DNA from: Podospora comata
Lineage: Eukaryota > Ascomycota > Sordariomycetes > Sordariales > Podosporaceae
Length of the DNA stretch: 64,000 nt
Assembly: GCA_017354895.1 (NCBI GenBank)
Contig: CP071495.1
Span: forward strand, 45,001 to 109,000
Direction of reading: 5' to 3'
Shown in pieces: positions 10,359 to 20,954 of this stretch. The translations under genes were made by a program, and so were the position numbers. Below the pieces are notes generated by a model, which saw only the letters and a list, made by a program, of their open reading frames with translations, searched no databases and had not been told where the DNA came from. Each line of letters opens with the position of its first letter. Within the stretch, counting starts at the first letter, position 1.

Positions 10359-12323
10359 ATGATCATCTATAAACCATCAATCTTTTTGACCGCAGTGCTC
10401 TGCGCCGACCTTGCCGGAGCTCAGGACTATGTCGGCCCAAACTTCGAAAGATGTCAAAAACGAGTCACCAGCATCTTGGAGGGAAAGGAGGAATGGAACG
10501 GCATCAACAACGTGACCGTAGAGCAGTACATATACCGTGGTGCCGTTCGGGGGATGAACTCCGAGTATGAGCAAACTTCCAGAGATAAGTTCATCACCAT
10601 CACCACCGAGGGTTGCAAGGTGCTCTGTGAGAGCCCTGTCGACTTTTATTGGCACTCGGATATCACGACCACCCTCAGCATCATTTCCAACTGGATATTG
10701 CCTATCATGGCCTTGCTTTCCGCTCTTCCATATGATTCCTTGCACCGCAGGACGGCCGGGGCACCGTGGTGGCAGACCAGGATCATGGGGACCCTTAGCG
10801 CCCTGCTTAACTGGCTCGGGTCTCCCGAGACAGCCCTTACAAACACATTATTCAATATCCATCAGATGCACGAATGTTTAGCTGAAACCAAGTCATCAGG
10901 CCAAGGCATTTCGGGAAACAACAACCTGCGGTCACTCAAGATGGATGCCTACTACGTGCTCAGCTGCATAGGCCAGTTCAACATGCCCGATTTAAGCAGT
11001 GACGAGTTTTTGGAGCCCCTCGTCTACGCCTTATTTAGGGGCTTTGTACACTTGGATGCTGGAGAGGCAGCCGCTCATGCCCAATCCACGACGTACCCGC
11101 CAGCCGGCACTACACCAGATCAAAGGGAACGGTCGGAGCAAGCGAAGGTGTGGACGAGAGAACTTCTTCAAGAAATGGCGTTTCAACTCAGGATGCTCCG
11201 TCGTCGAGGAATCTACCCATCACTTGTCAATGTGTTCCTCTTCTGCGTCGCCTACGCCATGGCCGTCGTCCTAGCTTTTAGCGACGTTGGCGAAAAAACC
11301 ACAGCTCACGCTTTGGCTCTAGGTATCCTAGTCAGCTGGCTGCCGCTGCTTGTCTTATTTTCCATTCTGGACCGGAATCCCATGTCGGCCGATCGGAGCA
11401 GGAAGTTGATGTCTCGATGGCTGTGGAACGCCGACGCAATCCGTCGGTGGGAGAAAGGTTCGGGAATCCCTGCTTCCCAGACTCCGCCGCCAGTCATGCC
11501 GGCGGGAGGTCCGCCTGCGTCACCGGACTGGTGGACATGGAACAAGGAAGAGAATTTGCGCGCGTTGCAGCTACCGCCCGGTCAAACGCCTCTATTTGGT
11601 TCCTTTCAGCAGCCGGTAAGATTCGACCCCTTCATTGGAGAGTTTGTTGGCCAAGGAAGACAAATGGGCTACCATGGTCTGGCTTTTTCTGTTGTGCAAA
11701 GTGTCTATGACAGCCACGGAACCGATCGACGGATGAGGTCTATTCAGGAAATCGTGGAACATACGCGTGTCAGGCTCGATGGACCGCGGCCCTGGGCGTG
11801 GTGGAGGATGGCATTCATTTCACTGGCCATAGTTTGGCTCTTTGCCGGAATGGCATTTATGATCTCATACAACACTCCTACTGTCGGTTTCGCTTGTCGG
11901 TCTGGATCCTACACAGTGTACGGCCTTCTTACCTTCGGTTCCTGGTTCTTGTCATTGCTGCCATGCTACAAACACCCTGATAATTGGATGAGAGCCGTGG
12001 CCCATGCCTTCAATGGACTCGCGCTTCTCACTCTCATACTTATCATCTTCGCCTCCTTCAGCGGTATTTTCAACAACTGCATATGCAAAGGAGGGCTGGC
12101 TGGATACTTGGACTTTGAGAGTGCAGAGTTCTACCGGAACCCAAACCATTTCAACGTCTATAAATGGTGGATGGCCGGTGCTATTGTGGGTGCTTTGCCC
12201 ATAACCTTCAGCTTGCTCAGGGCAGCATGGTTGTTGGTTCGACTGAAGCCTCTGTGGCAGGCTTCGGAGCAGCACAACCCACATGTGCGCAACCCCGGAG
12301 TTGATATGATCTGGTTGATTTAG
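10359..12323 (+). CDS. Polytopic membrane protein with signal peptide, unknown function
   Basis: Single exon, 654 aa from the ATG at 10359; an in-frame ATG at 10257 would add 34 residues. The chosen start gives a classic signal peptide (MIIYKPSIFLTAVLC, then Ala-rich). Hydrophobic spans follow at about residues 105-127, 284-308, 316-337, 481-506, 516-536, 552-570 and 603-628. A Pro-rich cytosolic-type loop (SQTPPPVMPAGG) and a Cys-containing extracellular N domain precede them. The layout resembles fungus-restricted membrane proteins of unknown role. No catalytic motif is seen. The signal peptide and TATA position favour the shorter start. Confidence 0.75.
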   Translation: MIIYKPSIFLTAVLCADLAGAQDYVGPNFERCQKRVTSILEGKEEWNGINNVTVEQYIYRGAVRGMNSEYEQTSRDKFITITTEGCKVLCESPVDFYWHSDITTTLSIISNWILPIMALLSALPYDSLHRRTAGAPWWQTRIMGTLSALLNWLGSPETALTNTLFNIHQMHECLAETKSSGQGISGNNNLRSLKMDAYYVLSCIGQFNMPDLSSDEFLEPLVYALFRGFVHLDAGEAAAHAQSTTYPPAGTTPDQRERSEQAKVWTRELLQEMAFQLRMLRRRGIYPSLVNVFLFCVAYAMAVVLAFSDVGEKTTAHALALGILVSWLPLLVLFSILDRNPMSADRSRKLMSRWLWNADAIRRWEKGSGIPASQTPPPVMPAGGPPASPDWWTWNKEENLRALQLPPGQTPLFGSFQQPVRFDPFIGEFVGQGRQMGYHGLAFSVVQSVYDSHGTDRRMRSIQEIVEHTRVRLDGPRPWAWWRMAFISLAIVWLFAGMAFMISYNTPTVGFACRSGSYTVYGLLTFGSWFLSLLPCYKHPDNWMRAVAHAFNGLALLTLILIIFASFSGIFNNCICKGGLAGYLDFESAEFYRNPNHFNVYKWWMAGAIVGALPITFSLLRAAWLLVRLKPLWQASEQHNPHVRNPGVDMIWLI

Positions 12324-12617
12324 GCAATTTCTTATTCTTTTATTTACGACCTGGCTACCCAGCAATACCAATCATCTTGTTCATCTGTATCATGTTTGTT
12401 TGTATTGTTCTTTTGAGCCCCTGAAAGAGCGTCAACATTCCGTTAGTTACCGCTTACGGCGAGAGTCTTGGCACCACACCACCACACCTTGCTGCCTAAA
12501 ACACACAGCTAAGATCTTGTTGACATAAAAACCCCAGCAATACTCTCTTTATAAACACGCGTTCTTTTTACTGTATTCACTCCCTCAATCACCACGAATC
12601 CGTTTGGTCTCATAAAA
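12324..12617. other. Intergenic region
   Basis: 294 bp between two plus-strand genes: 3' flank of the membrane-protein gene and promoter of the metzincin. No distinct motif seen. Confidence 0.5.
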
Positions 12618-14006
12618 ATGGCCCCGTGCAAACATGCAAACCTGTTGCTCGATGTATCGCCAAACGCGACCCAGGCTGGATTCGCGCGCCCACCGGCCGC
12701 CAAGAGAAGAGCAGCAGCATCCCTTGCCAGCCGCATAGAACCAGGCACGGCTGATGAAGAAGAAGCCCAAAATCTCGCTGGCACCTTTCCAGGTCCCTTG
12801 GTCCTTCCAGATGACCTGCTGTCCGTCTACCCCAAAGACCCCGACTCTGGGCAGACAGTCAAGGTCTGGCAAAGGTCCAAACACCGCAACCGCCTCAACG
12901 CCGGCACCCCCAACACCATCCATGTTGCTGCACCACCCTCCTACTCCCCTAAGATGAAGCACATGAGGGAGTGGATCGTCCCCCTCACCGCCACCGAGGG
13001 GGAAGAAGACGTCAACCCGCCGAAACCAAAAGATCTAACCGATTACCTCTCCGCCTACTACCACCCTCTCCCCGTGACCCAAACCCCCAATCTCACCTGG
13101 GTTCCTTGGGAAGATGATGATCGCCCACCAAACGCTACAAAGGACGAAAATAGGTACATCGGCCTCAAGCAAGGCCAGAACATCACCCGGATCCGCACCC
13201 GCCCCTGTCCCGACGGCGCCTACGAGCGGCAGCTGAACCTGGGCGACATTTTGGACGGGCTGCTGCACATGGTCAAGGAGATCCACCCCAGGTACGCACT
13301 TGTGATGATGCTTCATCACGATCTGTACGAGGACGAGACGGACGATTTCTGCTGCGGGAGGGCGTACGGCGGGAGCAGGGTTTCGGTTGTGACGTCGAGT
13401 AGGTATCATCCTGGGCTGGACCGGTACCAGGAGATTGAACGGGCGCACATGTGGCCTGCGAGTCACTGTGGGAATTTTGTGAGGAGGAAGTGTGGGATAC
13501 GGTCTGGAGCGGGGGTGAAGAGGAGGAAGGTGATGATGGTTGAGGGGGACGGTGCTGGGGAGGGCAAGGGCGAGGGGACGGCCATGAGGGCGGCCGTGGA
13601 TGCGTATGTTGCTGCCCCGGCGCCCGAGAAGGACTTGGCGGGGTTGTGGTTTGGGAGGACGGCGCTGACGGCTTCGCACGAGCTGGGGCATTGTTTTTGT
13701 TTGGGGCATTGCAATTACTATGCTTGCGCCATGCAGGGGACAGCGGGGATCGTGGAGGATGTGAGGCAGCCGCCGTATTTGTGTCCGGTTTGTTTGGAGA
13801 AGGTGATTTCGGGGTTCTTGGAGGTGAAGGAGTATGCAAACGTTGGGAGGGACAGGTTGATACTACAGAGGTATAAGAAGCTGCATGAGTTTTGCACCGG
13901 CAAGACAAGGGCGGGGGTCAAGATGTTTGCGGGTTATGGAGCCTGGTTGGGCAAGAGGATCGAGGCGCTCAAAGCCGAGGAGGAGGGGGGCGTGGGGCAG
14001 TTGTAG
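12618..14006 (+). CDS. Archaemetzincin-like metalloprotease (M54)
   Basis: Single exon, 462 aa, ATG in AAAATGG context. Near residue 354 it carries HELGHCFCLGHC followed by CAM and then CPVC, matching the archaemetzincin signature HExxHxxGxxH followed by CxxxxCxM...CxxC. This supplies three zinc ligands, the catalytic Glu and a second four-Cys zinc site. The N-terminal 150 residues are family-variable and polar. Archaemetzincins are predicted zinc peptidases whose fungal substrates are unknown. The last third uses G-rich codons, which creates long open frames on the opposite strand; those are shadows. The gene converges with the MDR oxidoreductase, 99 bp between stops. Confidence 0.9.
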   Translation: MAPCKHANLLLDVSPNATQAGFARPPAAKRRAAASLASRIEPGTADEEEAQNLAGTFPGPLVLPDDLLSVYPKDPDSGQTVKVWQRSKHRNRLNAGTPNTIHVAAPPSYSPKMKHMREWIVPLTATEGEEDVNPPKPKDLTDYLSAYYHPLPVTQTPNLTWVPWEDDDRPPNATKDENRYIGLKQGQNITRIRTRPCPDGAYERQLNLGDILDGLLHMVKEIHPRYALVMMLHHDLYEDETDDFCCGRAYGGSRVSVVTSSRYHPGLDRYQEIERAHMWPASHCGNFVRRKCGIRSGAGVKRRKVMMVEGDGAGEGKGEGTAMRAAVDAYVAAPAPEKDLAGLWFGRTALTASHELGHCFCLGHCNYYACAMQGTAGIVEDVRQPPYLCPVCLEKVISGFLEVKEYANVGRDRLILQRYKKLHEFCTGKTRAGVKMFAGYGAWLGKRIEALKAEEEGGVGQL

Positions 14007-14105
14007 CCATTGATCTAACAAATGGCAGCGAGTAATAACTAGACCGAAAGCCTTCTCTGCTGGTTTATAATGAAGGAAAATGTGGGAAGCAACATGTACC
14101 GGGCA

Positions 14106-15245
14106 TCAAGGGGTGAGGGCAATGAGCTTCCCAAACTGGGTGTTCTTCGAAGCAACCGCCCATGCCTCATCAATCTCATCCAACTTGAACCTGCCAACAA
14201 CCTCAACCCCAGTCTCCGGTCCAAGCCTCAGCACGCCAGACTCGGCCATCTTGACAATCTGCTGGGCGTCAGCCCTGTCATACATGTATTGCCCCTTGAT
14301 CGTCAAGCTTTTCCACACAATCATGGCATACGTTACCGAGAGACCCTCTGGGAGCACGCCCATAAGCGAGGCCCTCCCATAGTTCCTCAAGGCCTTGAAG
14401 CAGCTGCCCACATGGGTGCTTCCTGTTGCAGCAGCCGGACTGATATCAAGGTATGCATCCACCGGCCCCCAGCTTGTCAGCTTCTGCACATCCCCGTCTT
14501 CATCCCCAGACATGGGTACAATCTGGATCTTCCCCCTGGGATACAACCCCTGAATCCGTTTCAGAATCTCCATATTTCTCCCCATGACAATGACCTGCCC
14601 GGCCCCCATCGCGACAGCAACCTCTACCGCAGCACCGCCAAACTGGCCCGTAGCCGGCGCAACAATCACCCTCTCCCCCGCCCGCAGCCCGATACCCTTC
14701 CACCCCCCCAGCACAACAAGCTGCACAGGCAACTGCAACAGATTCTCGACACTGTACCCCAACCCACCATCCCCCTTTGGCTTACAAAGCCTCTCCTCAT
14801 CCAACGGCTCGACGTTCTCCAACGGGGCAAGGATATACTCGGCATAAGAGCCATTCTTCCAGTTCTTCTCGATCCACTCCCTGCTGGCGGGCACTCCGCC
14901 GTCAAAAGTGCCCCAAACAGCTTGGATCTCCTCCGGGTTGTCTCTCGCCCGGAGAAAGGACTGGATCATGGCGAGCTTGCCGACGGGGAGGGAGGTGGTG
15001 TCCGGGCCGGGTTGGACCACGCGGCCGATGGCGTACCCCCCGCCGACGATCATGTCGGGGGCAAGGGTGAAACCTACTTTTCCAGAGTAGATGTCGTAGA
15101 CCTTTTGGGAAACTTGGGCGGCGAGGACGCGGATTAGGACGGAGCCGGGGACCACGGTGGGGACGGGGACGGTGCGGAGGGTGATTTGAGGATCGGGGGA
15201 GATGGTGGGGAGGTGGAGGGCGCGCATGTGGGTTGGGAGGGACAT
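14106..15245 (-). CDS. MDR-superfamily NAD(P)H oxidoreductase (alcohol dehydrogenase/quinone reductase type)
   Basis: Minus strand, 379 aa from the ATG at 15245 (MSLPTHMRALHLP). The frame stays open upstream to 15386, but a TATAAAA box sits there, so the inner start is preferred. A GroES-like N-terminal domain is followed by a Rossmann segment with VIVAPATGQFGGAAVEVA (about residues 190-207), the AxxGxxG-type nucleotide loop of this family. The Cys/His ligands of zinc-dependent alcohol dehydrogenases are not evident, so it is probably a zinc-free reductase. The substrate is unknown. It is divergent from the Zn2Cys6 regulator next door (662 bp between starts), which could control it. Confidence 0.85.
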   Translation of the reverse strand: MSLPTHMRALHLPTISPDPQITLRTVPVPTVVPGSVLIRVLAAQVSQKVYDIYSGKVGFTLAPDMIVGGGYAIGRVVQPGPDTTSLPVGKLAMIQSFLRARDNPEEIQAVWGTFDGGVPASREWIEKNWKNGSYAEYILAPLENVEPLDEERLCKPKGDGGLGYSVENLLQLPVQLVVLGGWKGIGLRAGERVIVAPATGQFGGAAVEVAVAMGAGQVIVMGRNMEILKRIQGLYPRGKIQIVPMSGDEDGDVQKLTSWGPVDAYLDISPAAATGSTHVGSCFKALRNYGRASLMGVLPEGLSVTYAMIVWKSLTIKGQYMYDRADAQQIVKMAESGVLRLGPETGVEVVGRFKLDEIDEAWAVASKNTQFGKLIALTP

Positions 15246-15907
15246 TTTGGTGTTGTGGTTTTGTTTGTACGTATGAGTGACAAAGTCTTGTCTGAGGTGT
15301 TCAGACTCTTGTTTGTTGGTGAGAGATACCTGCCGTACCTTGCTCGCAACATCAGTTTCGAGGGCCTTCCTTTTATACCCGATCATCCTGCCAAGGTGCT
15401 GCCATGTTGTTGTCGTTTTGCCGGCGTGATGGCTTTCCTTCTGCCGTATTGTGGTTCACCAGTTCCATCCTTCTGTCGTCCATAATCCATAATACCTTAC
15501 TTTACTTCCGGTGCCTACGACCTACTTGGCTGCCAATGACATGTGATTGGCCAAACGGGCGACAAGGCACATCACGGGGTTTGTGTACTTTTGGAATACG
15601 CATTGCGGTTAGCGTGGTTCTCTCCGGGCCAATGATTGTGGACCGTTGGGAATAGCGGGACTGGACCGATTTCAAGTCGGAACAGTCTGGACTTCTGACA
15701 TGAAGGCCGTCTTTAATATTGGCTCATCTCTCAACATCAACAAACTTGTGTTCGGGTTTGAATACGACTAGAGGGTGATCCTCCCGTCTGCCGCCGAGTA
15801 TTCCTAAACCTTTTGGGCCAACAACAAAAAACTCTCCCACCGGCGTTACCGGCCCCACCTCTCGGGCCAGGATCCGCTAATCTCCACCTTTCTACCACCC
15901 TCCGACC
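15246..15907. other. Divergent promoter region
   Basis: Sits between the MDR oxidoreductase (minus) and the Zn2Cys6 regulator (plus). Apart from the TATA box above, no operator can be assigned. A palindromic CGG...CCG target for the regulator was not unambiguous by eye. Confidence 0.4.
15371..15378 (-). promoter_or_regulatory. TATA box of the MDR oxidoreductase gene
   Basis: GGTATAAAA on the minus strand, about 126-133 bp upstream of the ATG at 15245. Confidence 0.45.
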
Positions 15908-17383
15908 ATGTCGAGCACCAACATGGCGTCTGTAAAGAGCAGTGGCATCGTAAAGGCAAATTCTGGATCGAAAGCAGACACCAGCTTCCGTAAACGTAAA
16001 AGCCATACCAAATCCCGTAGCGGGTGCGTCAATTGCAAACTCCGCCACATCAAGGTATCGTTTTCTTTGCTGTTATCACCCCGTTTTCGTTGGTCCTAAC
16101 CGGAGCAGTGTGACGAATCAAAGCCGATATGTAACAACTGCACCAGCTTCCGTGTATCGTGCACATATGACCGCACCCTCAAGTCATCCGAGGCACTCGC
16201 TCTTCAGCCATGGTCAGAGCAGGTGTTTCCGCTGGTCAGCGCCAGAGAGACTCATCTAATATATGCATCTCTCGCCAGCTTGTCGCTGAACCGTCAGGTG
16301 TTGACCATGCTCAACGACCACATTCGGGAATCCGATCCGCAGGCTGTGGAGAATGGCTTTCTGTTCAAGGATCAGCATTTGAGATATCTGAATCAGTTCC
16401 ATGAGAAGACCATTTTGTCGCTCAAGATGAACCACAAACTGGATCTGTACCGCAGGGAGAGTGTCAGATTGGCCATTCGGGTACTCTTACCCCCTTAACA
16501 TGTCACAATGCCTTCAGTGCTAACCAACCAGGAACCCTTCCTCCTCCATCTCGTCCTCGCCGTAACCCTCATGCACGAACGCCTCGCCGCCTCCCCCCTC
16601 ACCACCGAGCCCCCTTCCATCCAAGAGCTTTACCACCACGCCACCGGCTCCTCCCAGCTCAACCAGCTTCTATCCAGCCACCCCTCCCAACTCAGCCGCG
16701 TGCAAAAAGACGCCATGTTCATGGGCACCATCCTCCTCGCCTGCACCTCCTTCGCCCAGCTCGACGCCTCCCTCCCCCTAGCCTCCCACTGGCCCTTCGT
16801 CTCCTCCCCTCACGACCTCGACTGGCTCAAGATCTGCTCGGGAAAGCGCGTCGTCCAAAAGCTAGCCGATACTCACGCTGCTGATTCCGCGCTGAGGGAT
16901 ATCTCCTACGAGTTTGTCCTTTCCGGTCCCGCCGCGAGGGTAGAACTCCTTTCCGAGGAAGACGCGATTGCCCGGCTGCCGGAGCCGTTGAGGAGGCTGT
17001 TGAGGTTGGATCACGCGGGTGTGTCGGCCAAGACAAACGCGTATTATGACGCTGGGGTGGTAGTGGGGAGGGTTCTGCCGTTGGAGATAAGCGAGGATAA
17101 CCTGCTTGTGTCTTTGGTGCTGGTAAGTTTTCTGCCGGTCAGGTTCAGGGAGATGCTGGAGGAAAAGGACGCAAAGGCGCTGCTGTTGTTTGCGTGGTAT
17201 CATGCCAAGATTGGGCAGTTTGGGAGGTGGTGGGTTTGGAGGAGGGCGGTGACTGAGGGGAGGGCTATTTTGGCTTATTTGGAGAGGTACTATGGGGGAA
17301 CGGTGGGTGGGGATGAGGAGCTGTTGGGGTATCCGAAGAAGTGGTGTGGGATGGAGGTGATGGTGAATGAGGGGATGACTTGA
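15908..17383 (+). CDS. Zn2Cys6 fungal transcription regulator
   Basis: Join 15908-16054, 16109-16480, 16532-17383; 456 aa. Intron 1 (54 nt) has GTATCG and CCTAAC; intron 2 (51 nt) has GTACTC and CTAAC. Splicing of intron 1 joins the binuclear zinc cluster: CVNCKLRHIK, then CDESKPICNNC and a final Cys six residues on, preceded by a basic KRKSHTKSRSG tail (about residues 39-68). The rest resembles the C-terminal region of fungal Zn2Cys6 proteins without a distinct DNA-binding repeat. Such proteins act in the nucleus and often regulate nearby metabolic genes. The target here is inferred only from position. Confidence 0.9.
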
Positions 17384-18068
17384 TTGGTTGTGCAGTATTT
17401 TTGTGCTGTTGGGGAAGAAGGAGGACAGGTTCATGCTAGAGCTATATGTAGGTATGCTTGAAGAAGCGCTCTGAAGCACCGCCTTGCCGAACCTATTATC
17501 TAGTGATAACACGATGCATAGGTACCTACCTGTCTTATGTCGGTAGGTAGGTATATGTGGTTACACTACTTCTGTTGAAATATGTAGAGATGAGGCAAAT
17601 TGAGACTGGTGGATGAATAAGGTGCCTGGTAGGTACCAGGTAATCTGAAAGCCAAGAGACCATGTCCCCCATGCCAAAGCTTTGGCAGAGATTATCAACA
17701 ACTTCAAACAACACCCGATTCCCTGCTGCTTCGAGCTCCCAACATGACGACAGCTTGCCTCAGGGTTAATGTCCGTCATCTTCCCTGGGCGCTGGAGATG
17801 TCGGCAAAGAAATCCCCCAACCCTTCAAACCGCCAAGACGGGACCCAAGTGTCGCAAAGAGTTGGAAGGAGTGAGCCTGGGGGGTGTGGCAGTGCCCATC
17901 TTGGCAAAATGAGACACTGCCCTTAAGGCATCTTGGCATTCGGTCTTATAAAGTCACGACCACCCCGCAATCAGACACCTATCTGGATGTTGAGACGCAG
18001 CTACAGCATCAACAACATTGTTTGCCGCTCTGAACAGATCAAATCAAGCCCGGCCCAGCTCACTCAAG
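17384..18068. other. Intergenic region with TAGGTA words
   Basis: No gene. TAGGTACCTACC (17519-17530) and GTAGGTAGGTA (17541-17551) clusters occur. A TTATAAAG box at 17947-17954 lies about 115 bp before the next ATG and is the likely core promoter of the following gene. Confidence 0.5.
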
Positions 18069-19080
18069 ATGTCATTCGCACCCCCACCATACCTCCCGCC
18101 ATCACCAAAAGACAACCCTCCCACCATCTCCCACGGTGCCCTCCCAACCGAAGAACCTCCAGCCTACTCCCAGCTAGAATTAACAACCCTCGACCCGAAC
18201 GACCCCATGCCCCCAGCCACCTTTTCCGTCCACGGCCGCTTCATCTACGCCTCCCCCTCCCCCTCCACACCCCCGAGCTCAGACCCCTCCTACCAAACCG
18301 ATTACCCCATCCTGACACCCACACACGGTTCTCGAACAGTCGACTTTCAGCGCGTGCAGTACAGGTACCGAGCCTCCAACGCCACCGGCAGGCCCGTCAT
18401 CTCCCACCGCGGCAAAGACCTCTACACCCTGTCCCACCACCTGCCCATCCTGGGGATGCCCTTCCAGGCTATGGCCGTTCCCAAGAGTCGAAAGACGCTT
18501 GGGGAGGTGCATATTGCCAAGTCGCCTGCTTTCCACACGGGGTACCGCGCGAATAGGGTATTGCCTGATCATGAGGTTGCCAGGTTGGAGAGAAAGAGAG
18601 AGAAGGTGCCGAGGGAGTATCACTTTCAGATCAAGGAGGGGGGGGCTGAGAGATGGGTGTGGAAAGATTCGAATGGAAGGGCGGTGGCCTTTCAGTGGAA
18701 GGGGCAAAGAAGTGAGTTTGGCGGTGGTGATGGTCAGCCGGGGAGTAGTCGGGATCCGGATGGGGGGGTTGGTGATGGGGGGGGATGGGGGGTGCCCAAG
18801 CTCCAGGTTCTGGTGGAGTTAGACAGGAGGACGCTGGATAGTTTGGTGGCGGTGTGGTGTCTCTGGGTGATGCATTTGCATCATGAGGCTACGGCACCCA
18901 AGAAGACCTGGGAAGATCGTATGTCCTTTTATAAGTCGATCACGCTGCTCGAGAGGTGGCCGAGGTGTTTATTCCACTTTTATGGCGCGTGCTAACTATG
19001 AGATGGCAGGATTGACCTTGATGGCGAGGAAGAGACCAGAGGGTACGCCACAAGGGGGCTTTTATACTATGAAGTTTTAA
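18069..19080 (+). CDS. Conserved-looking fungal protein, unknown function
   Basis: Join 18069-18918, 19010-19080; 306 aa. The ATG lies in AAGATGT context and the intron (91 nt) has GTATGT, TGCTAAC and GGCAG. Without splicing the frame would end at 18995 with a different tail; the strong signals favour splicing. The N terminus is Pro/Ser-rich (PPPYLPPSP), followed by a compact domain with alternating beta-like segments (about residues 95-215), a Gly/Asp-rich loop and a helical segment LDSLVAVWCLWVMHLHHE. No catalytic motif, signal peptide or membrane span was found. It may be a beta-barrel lipid- or membrane-associated protein, but that is a guess. Confidence 0.65.
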
Positions 19081-19223
19081 TGGTTGGATGCATGGAAGCA
19101 CAGGGGTTGGGTGGAGAAAGATGGTCGTGGTTGGAAACAAATGATACCCTGGACGATGGATCAAATTGAATGAAGAACCGATGTTGTTCTCTCACATAAT
19201 GATAGACTCAAGAAGCAATGTGT

Positions 19224-20555
19224 CTACTTTGAATCTGCCCCCATGTCGCATAAAAAGCCACTGGCTGCTCTCCCGTTTTCCTCGACAACATCGTAGTTCC
19301 AAATCCTCTCAAACTTGGCAGATATCTCTTCCCCAAACTTGACCTTGTCGTTGCCGACTCTTTGATCCTGCCACTGAAAAAGATCCACGGCCTCTCGAGT
19401 CGCTTGGACAACCCACTGGGTCCTGTCGAAGCGGGCATCGTTGTATCCTTTCAGTGCAGCCTCCACAGTTGCACGCTCGTCTTTGGCTGAAGTAGACCCC
19501 GTCCCCAGCTTGTCGTTGAGATGGCTCAATAATGTGGCCAAGAAGTATGCATCTTCTATCCCAAGCCCTCCCCCAGCACCAAGATGAGGGCCAGTGGCAT
19601 GCGCCGCATCACCAGCAAGGCACACCCTTCCTCTGATATAAGTGGACGCTGGGTTTTCAGCCATATCGAAGATTGCCCACTTTTCCATCTCATCCGGGAA
19701 GAGCTGAGCAATGTTTCTGGCCGTCTCATTCCATCCCTGAAGTGCATCAATCACCTCCTTTTTGGACCCCTGACAGGTATGTCTTCCTTGCGCCACCAAA
19801 CCCTCTGGCCAATCCTTGTTCTTATCCGAGATGACAACCAGTACGTTTAAAACGGAGCTGTTTCCCACGGGATATGTGATGATGTGAGAGTTTGGCCCAT
19901 TGTACATGAACCTCGTCGAGCACTTGTATTTCCCAATCGCTTGGACAGCCTGGTCCATCGGGACCAACGACCGGTAGCAAAACCTTTGCGAGTATCCCGG
20001 GTACGCCGCCTTCACTAGATTCTTCCCCGTTGATCCCAGCACGTAGTGCCTCACTTGAGATCTGATTCCATCACAACCCACCACCACAGTGGCATTGACC
20101 TTACTCCCGTCTTTAAAACTGACCAGCACCCCATCGTCCGTTTCGCGAATCCCCTCGAGCTCCTTTCCAAACTCGACCGATCCAGAGGGCAGCAGTGATG
20201 CCCACGCGCCCAAAATGTCACTCCTCTTGCACCCTTGAAACCCATCCTTGCCCACGAACTTCTTGTACATCAACTCCCCCTCCTCAGAATGCCCGTTGAC
20301 CCACTGGAAGTAGTCTTCTCCGTTGGGGTTTGCCACCCTCTTGAAAGCTTTCAGAACATCTTTGGACAGGTACCCCATCGCCTTTTCAGCATTGGGACTG
20401 AAGCCGAGGCCTGCGCCAATGTCCCGAAACCCAGGAGCGCGCTCGTAGATGGTGAAGGGGACTTTGCGTTCGCGGAGGCCAAGGCCGAGGGTGATGCCGG
20501 TTATACCAGCCCCGATGATGGCGACGCGGACGTCCTTGGTAGTGGCGCTGGGCAT
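19224..20555 (-). CDS. FAD-dependent monooxygenase (salicylate hydroxylase-like)
   Basis: Minus strand, single exon, 443 aa, which is typical for the family. It has the dinucleotide-binding GAGITG at residues 15-20, the VVGCDGIRS motif that contacts NAD(P)H and FAD, and GDAAHATGPHLGAGGG for the FAD ribityl site. These three motifs define class A flavoprotein aromatic hydroxylases. It would use NAD(P)H and O2 to hydroxylate an aromatic or polyketide substrate in the cytosol. It is divergent from the reductase at 20955 with a 399-bp shared promoter region, suggesting co-regulation. Confidence 0.9.
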   Translation of the reverse strand: MPSATTKDVRVAIIGAGITGITLGLGLRERKVPFTIYERAPGFRDIGAGLGFSPNAEKAMGYLSKDVLKAFKRVANPNGEDYFQWVNGHSEEGELMYKKFVGKDGFQGCKRSDILGAWASLLPSGSVEFGKELEGIRETDDGVLVSFKDGSKVNATVVVGCDGIRSQVRHYVLGSTGKNLVKAAYPGYSQRFCYRSLVPMDQAVQAIGKYKCSTRFMYNGPNSHIITYPVGNSSVLNVLVVISDKNKDWPEGLVAQGRHTCQGSKKEVIDALQGWNETARNIAQLFPDEMEKWAIFDMAENPASTYIRGRVCLAGDAAHATGPHLGAGGGLGIEDAYFLATLLSHLNDKLGTGSTSAKDERATVEAALKGYNDARFDRTQWVVQATREAVDLFQWQDQRVGNDKVKFGEEISAKFERIWNYDVVEENGRAASGFLCDMGADSK

Positions 20556-20954
20556 GTTTGGTTGTTACTGACGGTGTGGCAGATGATTGGGCAAACACAA
20601 AGCTTCAAGGTTGACGTCGAGACGGCTCTTCGGAACTAAAGCAGATGAGCTCAATAGCCAGATATCGGGAAGGAAGAATGACGAGGCAGGTGGGTAAAAG
20701 GTGTTTTCGGCAACGAGGTGGGGATATATGTACCGGAGTCCCGATGGAATGCACCTCAGTCAGCCACGCAGCCCGTCGCACCGGACTTTTGGCCGGTGCC
20801 CGAGCTGTATTCCTGGCGCAGTAGGTAGATGGCGTCTTGTGAGTCGTGGACGCTGGAAAGCTCTGAACTTCAAGCAGAAATACACCCCGGTTGTTTGTTG
20901 TCTTCCATTCCTTTCCAGAACGAAGACATTGTCAAGGGTGAAAAAGGTAGCAAG
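20556..20954. promoter_or_regulatory. Bidirectional promoter region
   Basis: 399 bp between the ATG of the FAD monooxygenase (minus) and that of the reductase (plus). It contains a GGATATATG TATA-like stretch at 20722-20730. No operator could be assigned by eye. Confidence 0.4.

Noticed and set aside
13035-13908. Two long minus-strand frames (about 224 and 211 aa)
   Set aside because: Antisense to the archaemetzincin gene; Arg/Pro/Ser-rich shadow translations without domains.
14070-15137. 355-aa plus-strand open frame
   Set aside because: Exact antisense of the MDR oxidoreductase; low-complexity Pro/His/Leu composition comes from GC-biased codons on the coding strand.
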